Source: Bradyrhizobiaceae bacterium (GTDB taxonomy: Bacteria; Pseudomonadota; Alphaproteobacteria; Rhizobiales; Xanthobacteraceae). Taken from it: a stretch of DNA of 64,000 nt. The translations under genes were made by a program, and so were the position numbers. The stretch covers positions 3,598,016 through 3,662,015 of the forward strand of contig CP078014.1 of NCBI GenBank assembly GCA_020544565.1. The letters run 5' to 3'. Positions within the stretch are counted from its first letter, which is position 1, and every line of letters starts with the position of its first letter. The notes under the pieces are model-generated. The model searched no databases, was not told where the DNA came from, and saw only the letters and a program-made list of their open reading frames with translations. Below, in pieces: positions 30,324-39,510 of the stretch.

Positions 30324-31087
30324 AGCGGGTGCTGGCGGCTGTGGCGGTGATGGTCTGGGCGACGTCGCTGGCGCGCGCCGAGGACACGCCGGCCTGCGTC
30401 GCGCCGGCCTATCTGCTGGCGACGGAAAGCACGCTGCCGAAAGTCACGGCCGCGGTGCAGGGCGACAAGCGGCTCAATATCCTGGTGATCGGCAGCGGCT
30501 CGTCGGCGCTGGCCGGGCCCGACGGGGCGGCGGCATCCTATCCGGCGCGGCTCGAGGCGGCGCTGCGCGAGCGGCTGCCGGGGGTCGCCGTCACCGTGCG
30601 CACCGAACTGCGGCCGAAGAAGCTCGCCTCGGAGGCCGCCGACGGGTTCGGCGCTCTGCTGGCGAAACTGCCGCCGGAGCAGAAGCCGGCGCTGGTGATC
30701 TGGCAGACCGGCACGGTGGATGCGATGCGCGCGATCGATCCCGACGATTTCCGCGCCGCGCTGGAGGCGGGCGTGAGCGCGCTGCAGAAGGCGGGGGCCG
30801 ACGCGCTGGTGATGAACCTGCAATACAACCCGCGCATGGAGACGATGCTGTCGGTGTCGCCCTACAACGACACCATCCGCGTGGTGGCGCAGGAATTCGA
30901 GATTCCGATGTTCGACCGCTTCGCGATCATGCGGCACTGGAACGAGGCCGGCGACTTCGACCTGTTCGGCCCGGTCCACGGCCTCGGCATGGCCAAGCGC
31001 GTGCACGACTGCATCGGCCGCGCGCTCGCCACCATGATCATCGAGGCCGCGCGCATCAACCCCGCCGAGTTGCGGATTCAGCGCTGA
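30320..31087 (+). CDS. Secreted SGNH-hydrolase-like protein
   Basis: 255 residues with a Sec signal peptide (MKRVLAAVAVMVWATSLARA, cleavage near residue 20). The mature part has an SGNH/GDSL-type start (LNILVIGSGSSALAG, in place of GDS), Asn in VMNLQYNPRM, and a C-terminal Asp/His candidate in FDLFGPVHGLGMAKR. The catalytic block I is degenerate (GSGSS), so esterase activity needs proof. It overlaps opgC by four bases (ATGA), so the pair likely act together on periplasmic glucan substituents. Confidence 0.82.
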   Translation: MKRVLAAVAVMVWATSLARAEDTPACVAPAYLLATESTLPKVTAAVQGDKRLNILVIGSGSSALAGPDGAAASYPARLEAALRERLPGVAVTVRTELRPKKLASEAADGFGALLAKLPPEQKPALVIWQTGTVDAMRAIDPDDFRAALEAGVSALQKAGADALVMNLQYNPRMETMLSVSPYNDTIRVVAQEFEIPMFDRFAIMRHWNEAGDFDLFGPVHGLGMAKRVHDCIGRALATMIIEAARINPAELRIQR

Positions 31088-31108
31088 GGCATTCGGCCGT
31101 TGGCGTCG

Positions 31109-32311
31109 TCAGGCTTTCTCCAGCGCTGCCGTCAGATCCTCGATCAGGTCGTCCTTGTGTTCGAGGCCGGCGGAGAAGCGGATGAAGCCCTCACCGATGC
31201 CGAGTTCGGCGCGCGCCTCGGGGGTGAGGCGCTGATGCGTCGTGGTCGCCGGATGGGTGACGATGCTTCGGGAGTCGCCGAGATTGTTGGAGATCTTCGC
31301 CAGCTTGAGGGCGTTCAGCGTGCGGAACGCCGCCGCCTTGCCGCCCTTGACCTCGAAGCCGATCATGGTCGAGCCGGCGCGCATCTGTTTCTTGACGATG
31401 GCGGCCTGCGGATGGTCGGCGCGGCCTGGATAGACGAGGCGCGCGATCTTGGAATGGCTCGCCAGCGCATCGGCGATGGCGGCGGCGTTGTCGGTCTGCG
31501 CCTTGACGCGCAGGCTCAGCGTTTCGAGCCCCTTCAGCAGCACCCAGGCGTTGAACGGCGACATCGCCGGGCCGGTCTGGCGCAGGAAGGTGTGGATGTG
31601 ATCCTGGATGAAAGCCTGCGACGAGAGGATGACGCCGCCGAGACAGCGCCCCTGTCCGTCGATGTGCTTGGTGGCCGAATACACCACCACGTCGGCGCCG
31701 AGCGCGAGCGGGCTCTGCCAGATCGGGGTCGCGAACACGTTGTCGACGATCAGCCGCGCGCCGGCGCTGTGCGCGATGTCCGCGACGGCGGCGATGTCGA
31801 CGACGTCGAGGGTCGGGTTGGTCGGGCTTTCGAGGAAGCACGATTTCGTGTTGGGGCGCATCGCCTTCTGCCACTGGTCGAGATCGTGGCCGTCCACCAG
31901 CGTGGACTCGATGCCGTAGCGCGGCAGCAGGTCCTCGACCACGTAGCGGCAGGAGCCGAACAGCGCCTTCGCGGCGACGACGTGATCGCCGGCCTTGAGC
32001 GGGGCGAGAATCGCGGTGGTGACCGCAGCCATGCCGGTGGCGGTGGCGCGCGCGGCCTCGGCGCCTTCGAGGTCGACCATGCGCTGCTCGAACATCGCCA
32101 CCGTCGGATTGGAGAAGCGTGAATACAGGAAGCCGGGATCGGCACCGGTGAAGCGCGCCTCGCACTGCTCGGCGGTGTCGTAGACGAAGCCCTGGGTCAG
32201 GAACAGCGCCTCCGAGGTCTCGCCATATTGCGAGCGCAGCGTGCCGGAATGCACCAGGCGGGTTTCGGGGCGGTAGGCGTGGGCGGGAGATCGGGACGTG
32301 GTGTCGGACAT
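31109..32311 (-). CDS. metZ: O-succinylhomoserine sulfhydrylase
   Basis: Cys/Met-metabolism PLP enzyme (400 residues) making homocysteine from O-succinylhomoserine and sulfide in methionine synthesis. PLP lysine is in VVYSATKHIDGQGRCLGG. Further family segments are FLYSRFSNPTVAMFEQR, TGMAAVTTAILAPLKAGDHVV and ESPTNPTLDVVDI. Start ATG 32311 has a GGAG site; the frame is open 12 codons further. The leader contains a SAM-II riboswitch plus terminator, which fits methionine feedback control and supports the metZ call over cystathionine gamma-synthase. Confidence 0.95.
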   Translation of the reverse strand: MSDTTSRSPAHAYRPETRLVHSGTLRSQYGETSEALFLTQGFVYDTAEQCEARFTGADPGFLYSRFSNPTVAMFEQRMVDLEGAEAARATATGMAAVTTAILAPLKAGDHVVAAKALFGSCRYVVEDLLPRYGIESTLVDGHDLDQWQKAMRPNTKSCFLESPTNPTLDVVDIAAVADIAHSAGARLIVDNVFATPIWQSPLALGADVVVYSATKHIDGQGRCLGGVILSSQAFIQDHIHTFLRQTGPAMSPFNAWVLLKGLETLSLRVKAQTDNAAAIADALASHSKIARLVYPGRADHPQAAIVKKQMRAGSTMIGFEVKGGKAAAFRTLNALKLAKISNNLGDSRSIVTHPATTTHQRLTPEARAELGIGEGFIRFSAGLEHKDDLIEDLTAALEKA

Positions 32312-32345
32312 GTGCGCTCCATCGTGCGCGCCTTGCGACGGGCAC

Positions 32346-32408
32346 AAAAAAACCGGCCTGGGGAATCCATTTCTGGATACAACGGGCCGGGATCACACGT
32401 CCCCGGCC
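32346..32408 (-). terminator. metZ leader terminator and competing hairpin
   Basis: On the minus strand, CCGGCC (32390-32385) can pair with GGCCGG (32358-32353), enclosing an inner ATCCA/TGGAT hairpin and followed by seven U, giving an intrinsic terminator. The same 5' arm can instead pair upstream as GGCCGGG/CCCGGCC (32408-32402 with 32391-32385). The two structures are mutually exclusive, the expected layout of a riboswitch expression platform. Confidence 0.75.
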
Positions 32409-32409
32409 T

Positions 32410-32466
32410 GTTTAGCGAGTTGTTTAACGTGGCTGCAAGCCGGCCGGCTCAAATGACCACGGGATA
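32410..32466 (-). promoter_or_regulatory. SAM-II (SAM-alpha) riboswitch aptamer upstream of metZ
   Basis: The minus-strand leader reads CCGTGGTCATTTGAGCC, then GGCTTGCAGCCACGTT, then AAACAACTCGCTAAAC. It matches the SAM-II consensus: the P1 pair CGTGG/CCACG, the TTGCAGCCACG strand and the downstream GCTAAA that forms the pseudoknot. SAM-II elements typically precede methionine-synthesis genes in alphaproteobacteria. Binding of S-adenosylmethionine would lower metZ expression. Confidence 0.88.
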
Positions 32467-32588
32467 AGTGCCACCCTTAGTCCCGCATGGCCTTTCCGTC
32501 AAGCGCGGCATCGGATAGCCGTTTTTATTGGCTTTCTGCATTGTCGGGCCGCCAGACGAGGACAGACTTCAGACGAGGACCGCCTAAG

Positions 32589-33695
32589 GTGCCGTTCACC
32601 CTGCCAGCCGACGCCACGGGCATCCTGCCGGATCGCATGATCGCGGCCATGGCCGATGCCGGCCTGATCCTGCCCGAATATGATTTCGTCGAAAGCCAGA
32701 TCCAGCCGGCCAGTCTCGATCTGCGGCTGGGCGCGATCGCCTATCGCGTCCGCGCGAGTTTCCTGCCGGGGCCCGACTGCACCGTGGCGCAGCGTATCGA
32801 CGAGTTGAAGCTGCACGAGATCGACCTGTCGGACGGCGCGGTGCTGGAGACCAACTGCGTCTACATCGTGCCGCTGCTGGAGAGCCTCGCGCTGCCGCCG
32901 GCCATCGTCGCTGCTGCCAATCCGAAAAGCTCGACCGGGCGACTTGATGTGTTCACCCGCGTCATCGCCGACGGCACCCGCCGCTTTGACATGATCGGCG
33001 CCGGTTATCACGGCCCGCTCTATGCCGAGATCAGCCCCAAGACGTTTCCCGTGCTGCTGCGCGAAGGCTCCCGGCTGTCGCAGATCCGTTTCCGCACCGG
33101 CCATCCGCTGCTCGATGACGACGAGTTGCACGCGCTGCATGCGGCGGAGCGGCTGGTGGACGCCGACGACGCCGATCTTGTGGGCGGCGTGGCGCTGAGC
33201 GTCGATCTGTCCGGCGCGGACTCCGACGGCTTCGTCGGCTATCGCGCCAAGCGCCACACCGGCGTGGTCGATATCGATCGCCGCGCCGGCTACGCCGTGG
33301 AAGAATTCTGGGAACCGATCCGCGCCCGGCCCGACCGCAGCCTGATCCTCGATCCCGGCGAGTTCTACATTCTCGCCTCCAAGGAAGCGGTACAGGTGCC
33401 GCCGGATTTCGCCGCGGAGATGGTGCCGTTCGATCCGCTGGTGGGTGAGTTCCGCGTGCACTACGCCGGCTTCTTCGATCCGGGCTTCGGCTATGCCGGC
33501 GCCGGCGGACAGGGCTCACGCGCGGTGCTGGAGGTGCGCTCGCGCGAGGTGCCGTTCATTCTCGAGCACGGTCAGATCGTCGGCCGTCTGGTTTACGAGA
33601 AGATGCTGTCGCGGCCGGATGCGCTGTACGGCCAGCGCATTGCCTCGAACTATCAGGGCCAGGGCCTGAAGCTGTCGAAGCATTTCAAGGGCTAA
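32589..33695 (+). CDS. dcd: 2'-deoxycytidine 5'-triphosphate deaminase, double-domain form
   Basis: 368-residue protein made of two dUTPase/Dcd-fold halves. The first half has VESQIQPASLDLRLG, followed by LLESLALPPAIVAAANPKSSTGRLDVFTRVIADG, the Dcd active-site region. The second half repeats the pattern (GEFYILASKEAVQVPPDFAAEMV, VHYAGFFDPGFGYAGAGG). Duplicated Dcd proteins of this size are known in alphaproteobacteria. GTG 32589, after GAGGACCGCCTAAG, is the likely start; the frame is open 34 codons upstream. Role: dUTP supply for thymidylate synthesis. Confidence 0.85.
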   Translation: MPFTLPADATGILPDRMIAAMADAGLILPEYDFVESQIQPASLDLRLGAIAYRVRASFLPGPDCTVAQRIDELKLHEIDLSDGAVLETNCVYIVPLLESLALPPAIVAAANPKSSTGRLDVFTRVIADGTRRFDMIGAGYHGPLYAEISPKTFPVLLREGSRLSQIRFRTGHPLLDDDELHALHAAERLVDADDADLVGGVALSVDLSGADSDGFVGYRAKRHTGVVDIDRRAGYAVEEFWEPIRARPDRSLILDPGEFYILASKEAVQVPPDFAAEMVPFDPLVGEFRVHYAGFFDPGFGYAGAGGQGSRAVLEVRSREVPFILEHGQIVGRLVYEKMLSRPDALYGQRIASNYQGQGLKLSKHFKG

Positions 33696-33778
33696 TTCCG
33701 CACCGCGGATTTACCCGTGCTTGCCGTTGTTGGCCAAATCCCGGATCATTCGCCGCGAGCCATGTCCGGGAGAACGCC

Positions 33779-35569
33779 ATGATAGCCGCAGCCGCAACAA
33801 CCGGCGCGCCCGCCGCAACCGCATCGACGTCCGCATTCGGACTGATCGCGCCCGACACCACGGGTCAGAATTTCTACCGCCTCGATACGGCGCTGCAGGA
33901 CCTGCTGCGGGTTCATCTGCCCGACAATCTGTTCCGGCATATCGCGCCGCATCTCGACCGCCTCGGCGGGCTCGTCGGCGGTCCTCTCGATGAGTGCGCG
34001 CGCCTCGCCGACCGGCACGGCCCGGTGCTGCATCATCGCGACAGGTTCGGCAACGACCGGCAGTGGATCGAATATCATCCGGCCTATCGCGAGCTGGAGC
34101 GCGCCGCCTATGGCGAATTCGGCATTCACGCCATGTCGCATCGCAAGGGCATTCTCGGCTGGGGCGAGACCTATCCGGCGGTGGCCAAGCATGCCTTCAC
34201 CTTCCTGTTCAATCAGGCCGAGTTCGGCATGGGGTGCCCGATCAACGTCACCGACGGCGCGGCGCGGCTGCTATCGCGGTTCGGCGACGAGGCGCTGAAG
34301 GCGAAATACCTCGACGGCCTGACCCAGACCGACATGGACAAGCTCACCCAGGGCGGTCAGTTCATGACCGAGAAGGAAGGCGGCTCCGACGTCGGCAAAT
34401 TGACCACCACCGCGGTGCAGGAGGGCGATCACTGGCGGCTCCACGGCGAGAAGTGGTTCTGCTCCAACGCCGATGCCGAGGTGGTGATGCTGCTGGCGCG
34501 GCCGCAGGGCGCGGTCGGCGGCACCCGCGGCGTCGGGCTGTTTCTGATGCCGCGCCGGCTCGACGACGGTTCGCCGAACCACTACCGCATCGTCCGCCTC
34601 AAGGACAAACTCGGCACCCGCTCGATGGCGTCGGGCGAGATCAAGCTCGAAGGCGCGGTCGCCTACGCGGTCGGCCGCCTCGATCGCGGCTTCGTGCAGA
34701 TGGCCGAGATGGTCAACTGGTCGCGGCTGTCCAACGGCGTGAAGTCGGCGGCGCTGATGCGCCGGGCGCATCACGATGCCAACACGGTCGCCACCAATCG
34801 CGTGGTGTTCGGCCGCCGCATCATCGACATGCCGCTGGCGCGGCGGCAGTTGATGAAGATCATGCTGGCGACCGAGCAGGCGATCTCGATGAGCTTCATC
34901 ACCGCCGATGCGCTCGACCGCGCCGAGGCCGGCAGTCAGGATGCGGCGGCGCTGTTGCGGGTGCTGACGCCGACGCTGAAATACCGCGCCACGCGCGATG
35001 CCCGCAAGGTGTGCGGCGATGCGCTGGAGATGCGCGGCGGCATCGGCTATGTCGAGGAATTCGCCACGTCGCGGTTGTTGCGCGATGCTCATCTCGGTTC
35101 GATCTGGGAGGGCACCGGCAATATCGTCGCGCTCGATACGCTCACGCGCGCGGTCGGCCGCCATGGCGCGGAAGCGGCGCTCGGGGCCGATCTGCATGCG
35201 CGCATCGACGACATGCCGGGCGTGCCGCAGGACTGGCGCGACCGGTTGCGCGGCCTGACCGACAAGGCCATCGGCTTCGCGCGCGACGTCGCGGCGCGCT
35301 CCGAAAACGAGGCCGAGGCGCGGCGCGCCACCAGCACCCTGTACCATGTCGCGAGCGCGGTCGTTTTCGCCTGGGAGGCCGGCCGCATTCACGCCATGCG
35401 CGGCGACGCCCGCCGGCTGCTGTTGTCGAAGCTCGTGGTCGATCATCGCCTGTCGCCGCAGGACCCGTTCGCGGTGCTGGCGCCGGGTGGGGACGATGCT
35501 CTCGCCGGGCTGTGGCTGCGGCCCGAGCCGGCCGGCATGGCCGAGGTGGTTCCCCTGCTAACGGCCTGA
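33779..35569 (+). CDS. Acyl-CoA dehydrogenase, AidB-like
   Basis: 596-residue flavoprotein, longer than normal acyl-CoA dehydrogenases (~380) and of AidB-like build with an N-terminal extension and C-terminal helical domain. FAD-site segments are GGQFMTEKEGGSDVGKLTT and GEKWFCSNADA. The C-terminal core has ALEMRGGIGYVEEFATSRLLRDAHLGSIWEGTGNIVALD, close to the AidB pattern (SIWEGSGN). Start ATG 33779 after GGGAGAACGCC. The substrate is unknown; AidB-type proteins are linked to alkylation protection, and an ogt gene lies 3 kb downstream, but the two are not adjacent. Confidence 0.9.
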   Translation: MIAAAATTGAPAATASTSAFGLIAPDTTGQNFYRLDTALQDLLRVHLPDNLFRHIAPHLDRLGGLVGGPLDECARLADRHGPVLHHRDRFGNDRQWIEYHPAYRELERAAYGEFGIHAMSHRKGILGWGETYPAVAKHAFTFLFNQAEFGMGCPINVTDGAARLLSRFGDEALKAKYLDGLTQTDMDKLTQGGQFMTEKEGGSDVGKLTTTAVQEGDHWRLHGEKWFCSNADAEVVMLLARPQGAVGGTRGVGLFLMPRRLDDGSPNHYRIVRLKDKLGTRSMASGEIKLEGAVAYAVGRLDRGFVQMAEMVNWSRLSNGVKSAALMRRAHHDANTVATNRVVFGRRIIDMPLARRQLMKIMLATEQAISMSFITADALDRAEAGSQDAAALLRVLTPTLKYRATRDARKVCGDALEMRGGIGYVEEFATSRLLRDAHLGSIWEGTGNIVALDTLTRAVGRHGAEAALGADLHARIDDMPGVPQDWRDRLRGLTDKAIGFARDVAARSENEAEARRATSTLYHVASAVVFAWEAGRIHAMRGDARRLLLSKLVVDHRLSPQDPFAVLAPGGDDALAGLWLRPEPAGMAEVVPLLTA

Positions 35570-35702
35570 TCGCCGCGAGCCATGGTGTGCGGCGAACAGG
35601 TGTCATGCGCGGGCGGCGTGTTGTCCGCCCGCCATTCGATGCTATGGCTTTCGCCGGACGGCCGTGACCGGCACCGATGCCAATCGCCGCCCGGGGGAGT
35701 GC

Positions 35703-37136
35703 ATGTCCGAGCTTGGGGCGATTGACGTATCCGCGGCGGTGGAAGGCCAGCCGCCGTCGCCGTCGCCGCCGAGGCGGACATACAGCAATCCGCTGCTGGA
35801 CGGTCCGATCCTCCGCACTTTGCTGAAACTGGCCGCGCCCAATGTGGTGGCGCTGACGGCCGGCACCTGCGTCGTGATCGCCGAGACCTCCTATATCGGC
35901 CGCCTCGGCGTCGAGCCGCTGGCGGCGATGGCGCTGGTATTTCCCTTCGTCATCCTGATGATGACCATGTCCGGCGGCGCGATGGGCGGCGGGGTGGCGT
36001 CGGCGGTGGCGCGGGCGCTGGGCGCCAACGATGCGGCGCGCGCGGCGACGCTGGCGGTTCATGGCCTGACCATCGGCATCTGTTTCGGGCTGGTGTTCAT
36101 GATCGGCATGCTGGTGTTCGGGCCGAGGCTGTTCGCGCTCCTCGGCGGGCAGGGCCGCGTGCTCGACGAGGCCATCGCCTATAGCCAGGTCCTGTTTGGC
36201 GGCGCAGTCATTCCCTGGATCATGAACACGCTGGCGGCGCTGCTGCGCGGCACCGGCAACATGCGGCTGCCGTCGGCGATGGTGCTCGTGGCCGCGCTGC
36301 TGCAGATCCTGCTCGGCGGCGTTCTCGGCCTCGGCCTCGGTCCGGTGCCGTCGTTCGGCATGCGCGGCGTCGCCGCCGGCACCCTGATCGCATTTTCGAT
36401 CGGCACCGCCGTGATGGCCTGGTATCTGCTCTCCGGCTACAGCCGGGTGAAGCTGAGCGTCCGTCGCATCCGCCTGCAGGGCGCGATGTTCTACGACATC
36501 CTCAAGGTTGGTGCGGTGGCCTGTTTCTCGCCGCTGCAGGGAGTGCTGACGATCACGCTGTTCACGCGCATGCTGGCTGGTCTGGGGACCGAGGTGCTGG
36601 CCGGCTACGGCATCGGCGCGCGGCTGGAATTCATGCTGACGTCGCTGGCGTTCGCGGTGGGCATCGCCTCGGTGCCGATGATCGGTATGGCGATCGGCGC
36701 CGGGCGTGTCGCGCGGGCGCGGCGGATCGCCTGGATCGCCGGCGGCGTGTCATTCGCGGCGGTCGGCTGCGTCGGCGCGGTGTTCGCGGTCTTTCCCGAT
36801 CTGTGGGTGAACGTCTTCACCGATAACGCGGCGGTGCGCGCCGCCGGCCGGCACTATCTGTCTATCGCCGCGCCGCTGTTCGCGTTCATCGGCCTGTCGA
36901 TCTCGCTCTATTTTTCGTCGCAGGGGGCGGCGAAAGTGCTGGGTCCGGTGCTGGCGCAAACCGCGCGGCTGGTCTTCGTCGTCGCCGGCGGATGGTGGCT
37001 GATGCAGCGTGGCGCGACCAGCACAGAGTTCTTCTGGCTGGCCGCGGCCTCCATGATCCTGGTCGGAGTCTTCGCTGCGGCCGCAGTGCGCTTCACCGAC
37101 TGGAATCCGAAAGCACGGCCCGCGCCGGCCGGGTGA
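35703..37136 (+). CDS. MATE-family efflux transporter
   Basis: 477-residue polytopic membrane protein with 12 predicted helices in two six-helix halves, beginning after a Pro-rich N-terminal tail (about residues 1-35). MatE landmarks: ETSYIGRLGVEPLAAMAL, NTLAALLRGTGNMRLPS, GYGIGARLEFML and AVGIASVPMIGMAIGAG. Start ATG 35703 has a GGGGGAG site; the frame is open 13 codons upstream. It would export cationic or organic compounds by Na+ or H+ antiport. Its end is two bases from the convergent receiver-EAL gene. Confidence 0.93.
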   Translation: MSELGAIDVSAAVEGQPPSPSPPRRTYSNPLLDGPILRTLLKLAAPNVVALTAGTCVVIAETSYIGRLGVEPLAAMALVFPFVILMMTMSGGAMGGGVASAVARALGANDAARAATLAVHGLTIGICFGLVFMIGMLVFGPRLFALLGGQGRVLDEAIAYSQVLFGGAVIPWIMNTLAALLRGTGNMRLPSAMVLVAALLQILLGGVLGLGLGPVPSFGMRGVAAGTLIAFSIGTAVMAWYLLSGYSRVKLSVRRIRLQGAMFYDILKVGAVACFSPLQGVLTITLFTRMLAGLGTEVLAGYGIGARLEFMLTSLAFAVGIASVPMIGMAIGAGRVARARRIAWIAGGVSFAAVGCVGAVFAVFPDLWVNVFTDNAAVRAAGRHYLSIAAPLFAFIGLSISLYFSSQGAAKVLGPVLAQTARLVFVVAGGWWLMQRGATSTEFFWLAAASMILVGVFAAAAVRFTDWNPKARPAPAG

Positions 37137-37138
37137 TC

Positions 37139-38356
37139 CTACGGCTGTTCCAGCACGCCCACCGGACGCGCCAGCGCGGCGCGGGCGAATTTTCTGGCGC
37201 TGACGGGCTTGCCGAACAGGTGTCCCTGCGCGAGATCGAACCCCAGCGCATGCGCGGCGAGCAGATCGGATCGCGTCTCGACGCCCTTGGCGACGGTGCG
37301 CGCGCCCATGCTGCCGGCGAGGCCGACGATGCGCCGGCACACCGCCTGCTTGAGGCGATCGTCGGCGCAGCCGGTGATGAAGGCGCGGTCCACCTTGATC
37401 TCGACGAACGGAAAGCTCGGCAGATCGAGGAAGCACGGCCAGTCCGCGCCGAGATCGTCGATGGCGAGCGCGATGTTGTGAAAGCGCATGCGCCGCGCTG
37501 CGTCGATCGCAAGGTCGATCTTGTCGAGCATCTCACCGGCCTTGATCTCGACGATCAGCCCCGCGAACGCGGGATGGCGGGGCAGGTGGCGGCACAGCGC
37601 GCTGACCGAACTGCGATCTTCCAGAAAGCCGGCGGGCAGGTTGATGGACAAGTCCACCGGGCCGTGCTGGTCGACGAAATAGTGCCAGTCGTCCAGCGCG
37701 CGTCCGACGACGAAATCCGACAGGCTGCGGAATTGCGGATCGCTCTCGTCGGAAACGAAAGCCGCCGGCGGCACCACGCCCCAGGCCGGATGGCGCAGAC
37801 GGATTGACGCCTCCGCGCCGCGCGGCGCGAGGGTGCGCACGTCGATCTTGTGCTGATACCACAATTCCAACCAGCCGGCCTTGAGCGCCTCGGCGACATC
37901 CACTGCGGGGCTGGGCGGCGCCTGCTGTGGCAGCAGCGTCGCCACGCCCGCGCGCAATCCCTCGGCGCTGAACGGCGTGGCGAGCGGCGGCAGCAGCGCC
38001 ACGCCGCATTCGTCGCCGAGTTGGCGCATCGCCTTCATGACGTGCGACTCCTTCGGCCCGATCAGCAGCACCTTGCCGTCGTAGCGCCCGCCGCCGAGAA
38101 TCCTGAAAATCTCCTCCGCCTCGACATCGTCTTTCGGCAGTCCAAGCACGACGAGGTCCGGCAGGTGGGTCTCCACAAGCGTGCGAAGCTCGTCCGCGCC
38201 TGCGCCCGCGCAGGTGATGAAGCCGAGTTCGTCAAGCGCCTCGCCGAGAAACGTGCGGATATGCCGTTTGGCGTCGATGATGCAGGCGCGCGGGGCAATC
38301 CTGCGCTGGCCGAATGTCGTGACCGCGTCGCACGCCGCCAGTTCCGAAACGCTCAT
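37139..38356 (-). CDS. Degenerate receiver-EAL domain protein
   Basis: 405 residues: an N-terminal CheY-like domain (about 22-140) and a C-terminal EAL domain (about 155-395). In the receiver the phospho-acceptor position reads LVVLGLP, with Gly where Asp is expected, so phosphorylation is unlikely. The EAL signature is altered (GAEASIRLRHP), the metal-binding NE and E segments are SINLPAGFL and IVEIKAGEM, and DDFG is IDDLGAD. KVDR and GVET remain. c-di-GMP hydrolysis is therefore doubtful; a c-di-GMP-binding or protein-interaction role is more plausible. Start ATG 38356. Confidence 0.85.
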   Translation of the reverse strand: MSVSELAACDAVTTFGQRRIAPRACIIDAKRHIRTFLGEALDELGFITCAGAGADELRTLVETHLPDLVVLGLPKDDVEAEEIFRILGGGRYDGKVLLIGPKESHVMKAMRQLGDECGVALLPPLATPFSAEGLRAGVATLLPQQAPPSPAVDVAEALKAGWLELWYQHKIDVRTLAPRGAEASIRLRHPAWGVVPPAAFVSDESDPQFRSLSDFVVGRALDDWHYFVDQHGPVDLSINLPAGFLEDRSSVSALCRHLPRHPAFAGLIVEIKAGEMLDKIDLAIDAARRMRFHNIALAIDDLGADWPCFLDLPSFPFVEIKVDRAFITGCADDRLKQAVCRRIVGLAGSMGARTVAKGVETRSDLLAAHALGFDLAQGHLFGKPVSARKFARAALARPVGVLEQP

Positions 38357-38539
38357 GCATCACCTCCCGATCCCCAGAGGCGAAAGTCATAGCGTCGCGC
38401 AGCGATGGCAAATGTGGAATTATTGAATCATCCACTTGGGGCGATGGGTAAGGTTAAAGCCGCCAAAGTGATTCAAATGCGATCGATCGCTGCGTCTCAG
38501 GCGCAACCGGAGGCGCCGTGATCGCGCTGCCGATGATGT

Positions 38540-39145
38540 CTAGCGGCGCTGGCGGCGCGGCGCGATGGACAGGCCAGGATCGAACAGCATCGGCGCGTCA
38601 TCCGCCGCCGGCCCGGCGATGTGCGCGCGTTCGATGGCGAGCATCCGGAACTTGGTGGCGACGCCGCCATTGGCGGAGAAGCCGCCGGTCTTGCCGTTGG
38701 CCGCCAGCACCCGGTGGCAGGGAATGACGATGGGGAACGGATTTTCGCCGAGCGCCTTGCCCACGGCGCGCGACAGCAGCTTGTCGCCGAGGCGACTGGC
38801 GATCTCGCCATAGGTCAGGGTCTCGCCGGGGGCGATGGCGCGGGCGATATCATAAACGCTGCGGTTGAACGCCGATATCCCGTTCATGTCGATGCGGATG
38901 AAGCCGAGATCCGTCGCCTCGCCCTCGAGCAGCCGCGTCATCGCGGCACAGGCCCGCCCGATGTCGTCCGGCATGGCGCTCTCTTGCGCGCCGGGCGCCT
39001 TTTGCGCGAGGCGGGCGCGGGTGCGATGATCGTCGGCCTCCGGCAACTGAATGCCGAGCACGCCACGCTCGCCCCAGGCGATGCCGCAACGTCCGATCGC
39101 GGTATCGAACAATGCAAGAGCGGTTGTCATTTGAGCGGATGTCAT
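38540..39145 (-). CDS. ogt: Methylated-DNA--[protein]-cysteine S-methyltransferase
   Basis: DNA repair protein that removes methyl groups from O6-alkylguanine by irreversible transfer to its own Cys. 201 residues. The active-site PCHRV is intact (FPIVIPCHRVLAANGKTGGFS), as is the Tyr/Arg DNA-binding helix region (LTYGEIASRLGDKLLSRAVGKAL). Start ATG 39145 follows GTGAGG at good spacing; a GTG four codons earlier and an ATG five codons later are alternatives. No ada-type regulatory domain is present. Confidence 0.95.
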   Translation of the reverse strand: MTSAQMTTALALFDTAIGRCGIAWGERGVLGIQLPEADDHRTRARLAQKAPGAQESAMPDDIGRACAAMTRLLEGEATDLGFIRIDMNGISAFNRSVYDIARAIAPGETLTYGEIASRLGDKLLSRAVGKALGENPFPIVIPCHRVLAANGKTGGFSANGGVATKFRMLAIERAHIAGPAADDAPMLFDPGLSIAPRRQRR

Positions 39146-39281
39146 TTGGCGCCTCACCTTGCCATGGCCGTCCCGCGTCGCGCTCGGGAAATGTCGCGCT
39201 TTTCCACACTCGCCGCCACCCGAATTCCATCGTCGGAACCATCTTGCGGTGCGCGGCGGGTTACGGCTAAGGTCGTCCCGC

Positions 39282-39355
39282 GCGGGCGTAGTTCAATGGT
39301 AGAACGGCAGCTTCCCAAGCTGCATACGAGGGTTCGATTCCCTTCGCCCGCTCCA
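39282..39355 (+). tRNA. tRNA-Gly(CCC)
   Basis: 74 nt with encoded CCA. Acceptor stem GCGGGCG/CGCCCGC, D-arm GTTCAATGGTAGAAC, anticodon stem GCAGC/GCTGC around loop TTCCCAA (anticodon CCC), and T-arm GAGGGTTCGATTCCCTTC. Discriminator T, then CCA 39353-39355. All arms pair. It directly precedes the aromatic-acid cluster. Confidence 0.97.
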
Positions 39356-39510
39356 GCGCCCTGCAATCCCGGCGCATCGCTTGCCGCTCGGCTGCTGCGG
39401 CGTTCTGCCACTCTGCCTTTTGCCCGTACACGCCGGCCGGGGGTGCGGCGATTTGCGCAACCTCACCGGCCGATTTGCGATCCATTGATCGGCCCGCCGA
39501 TCACGACCAG

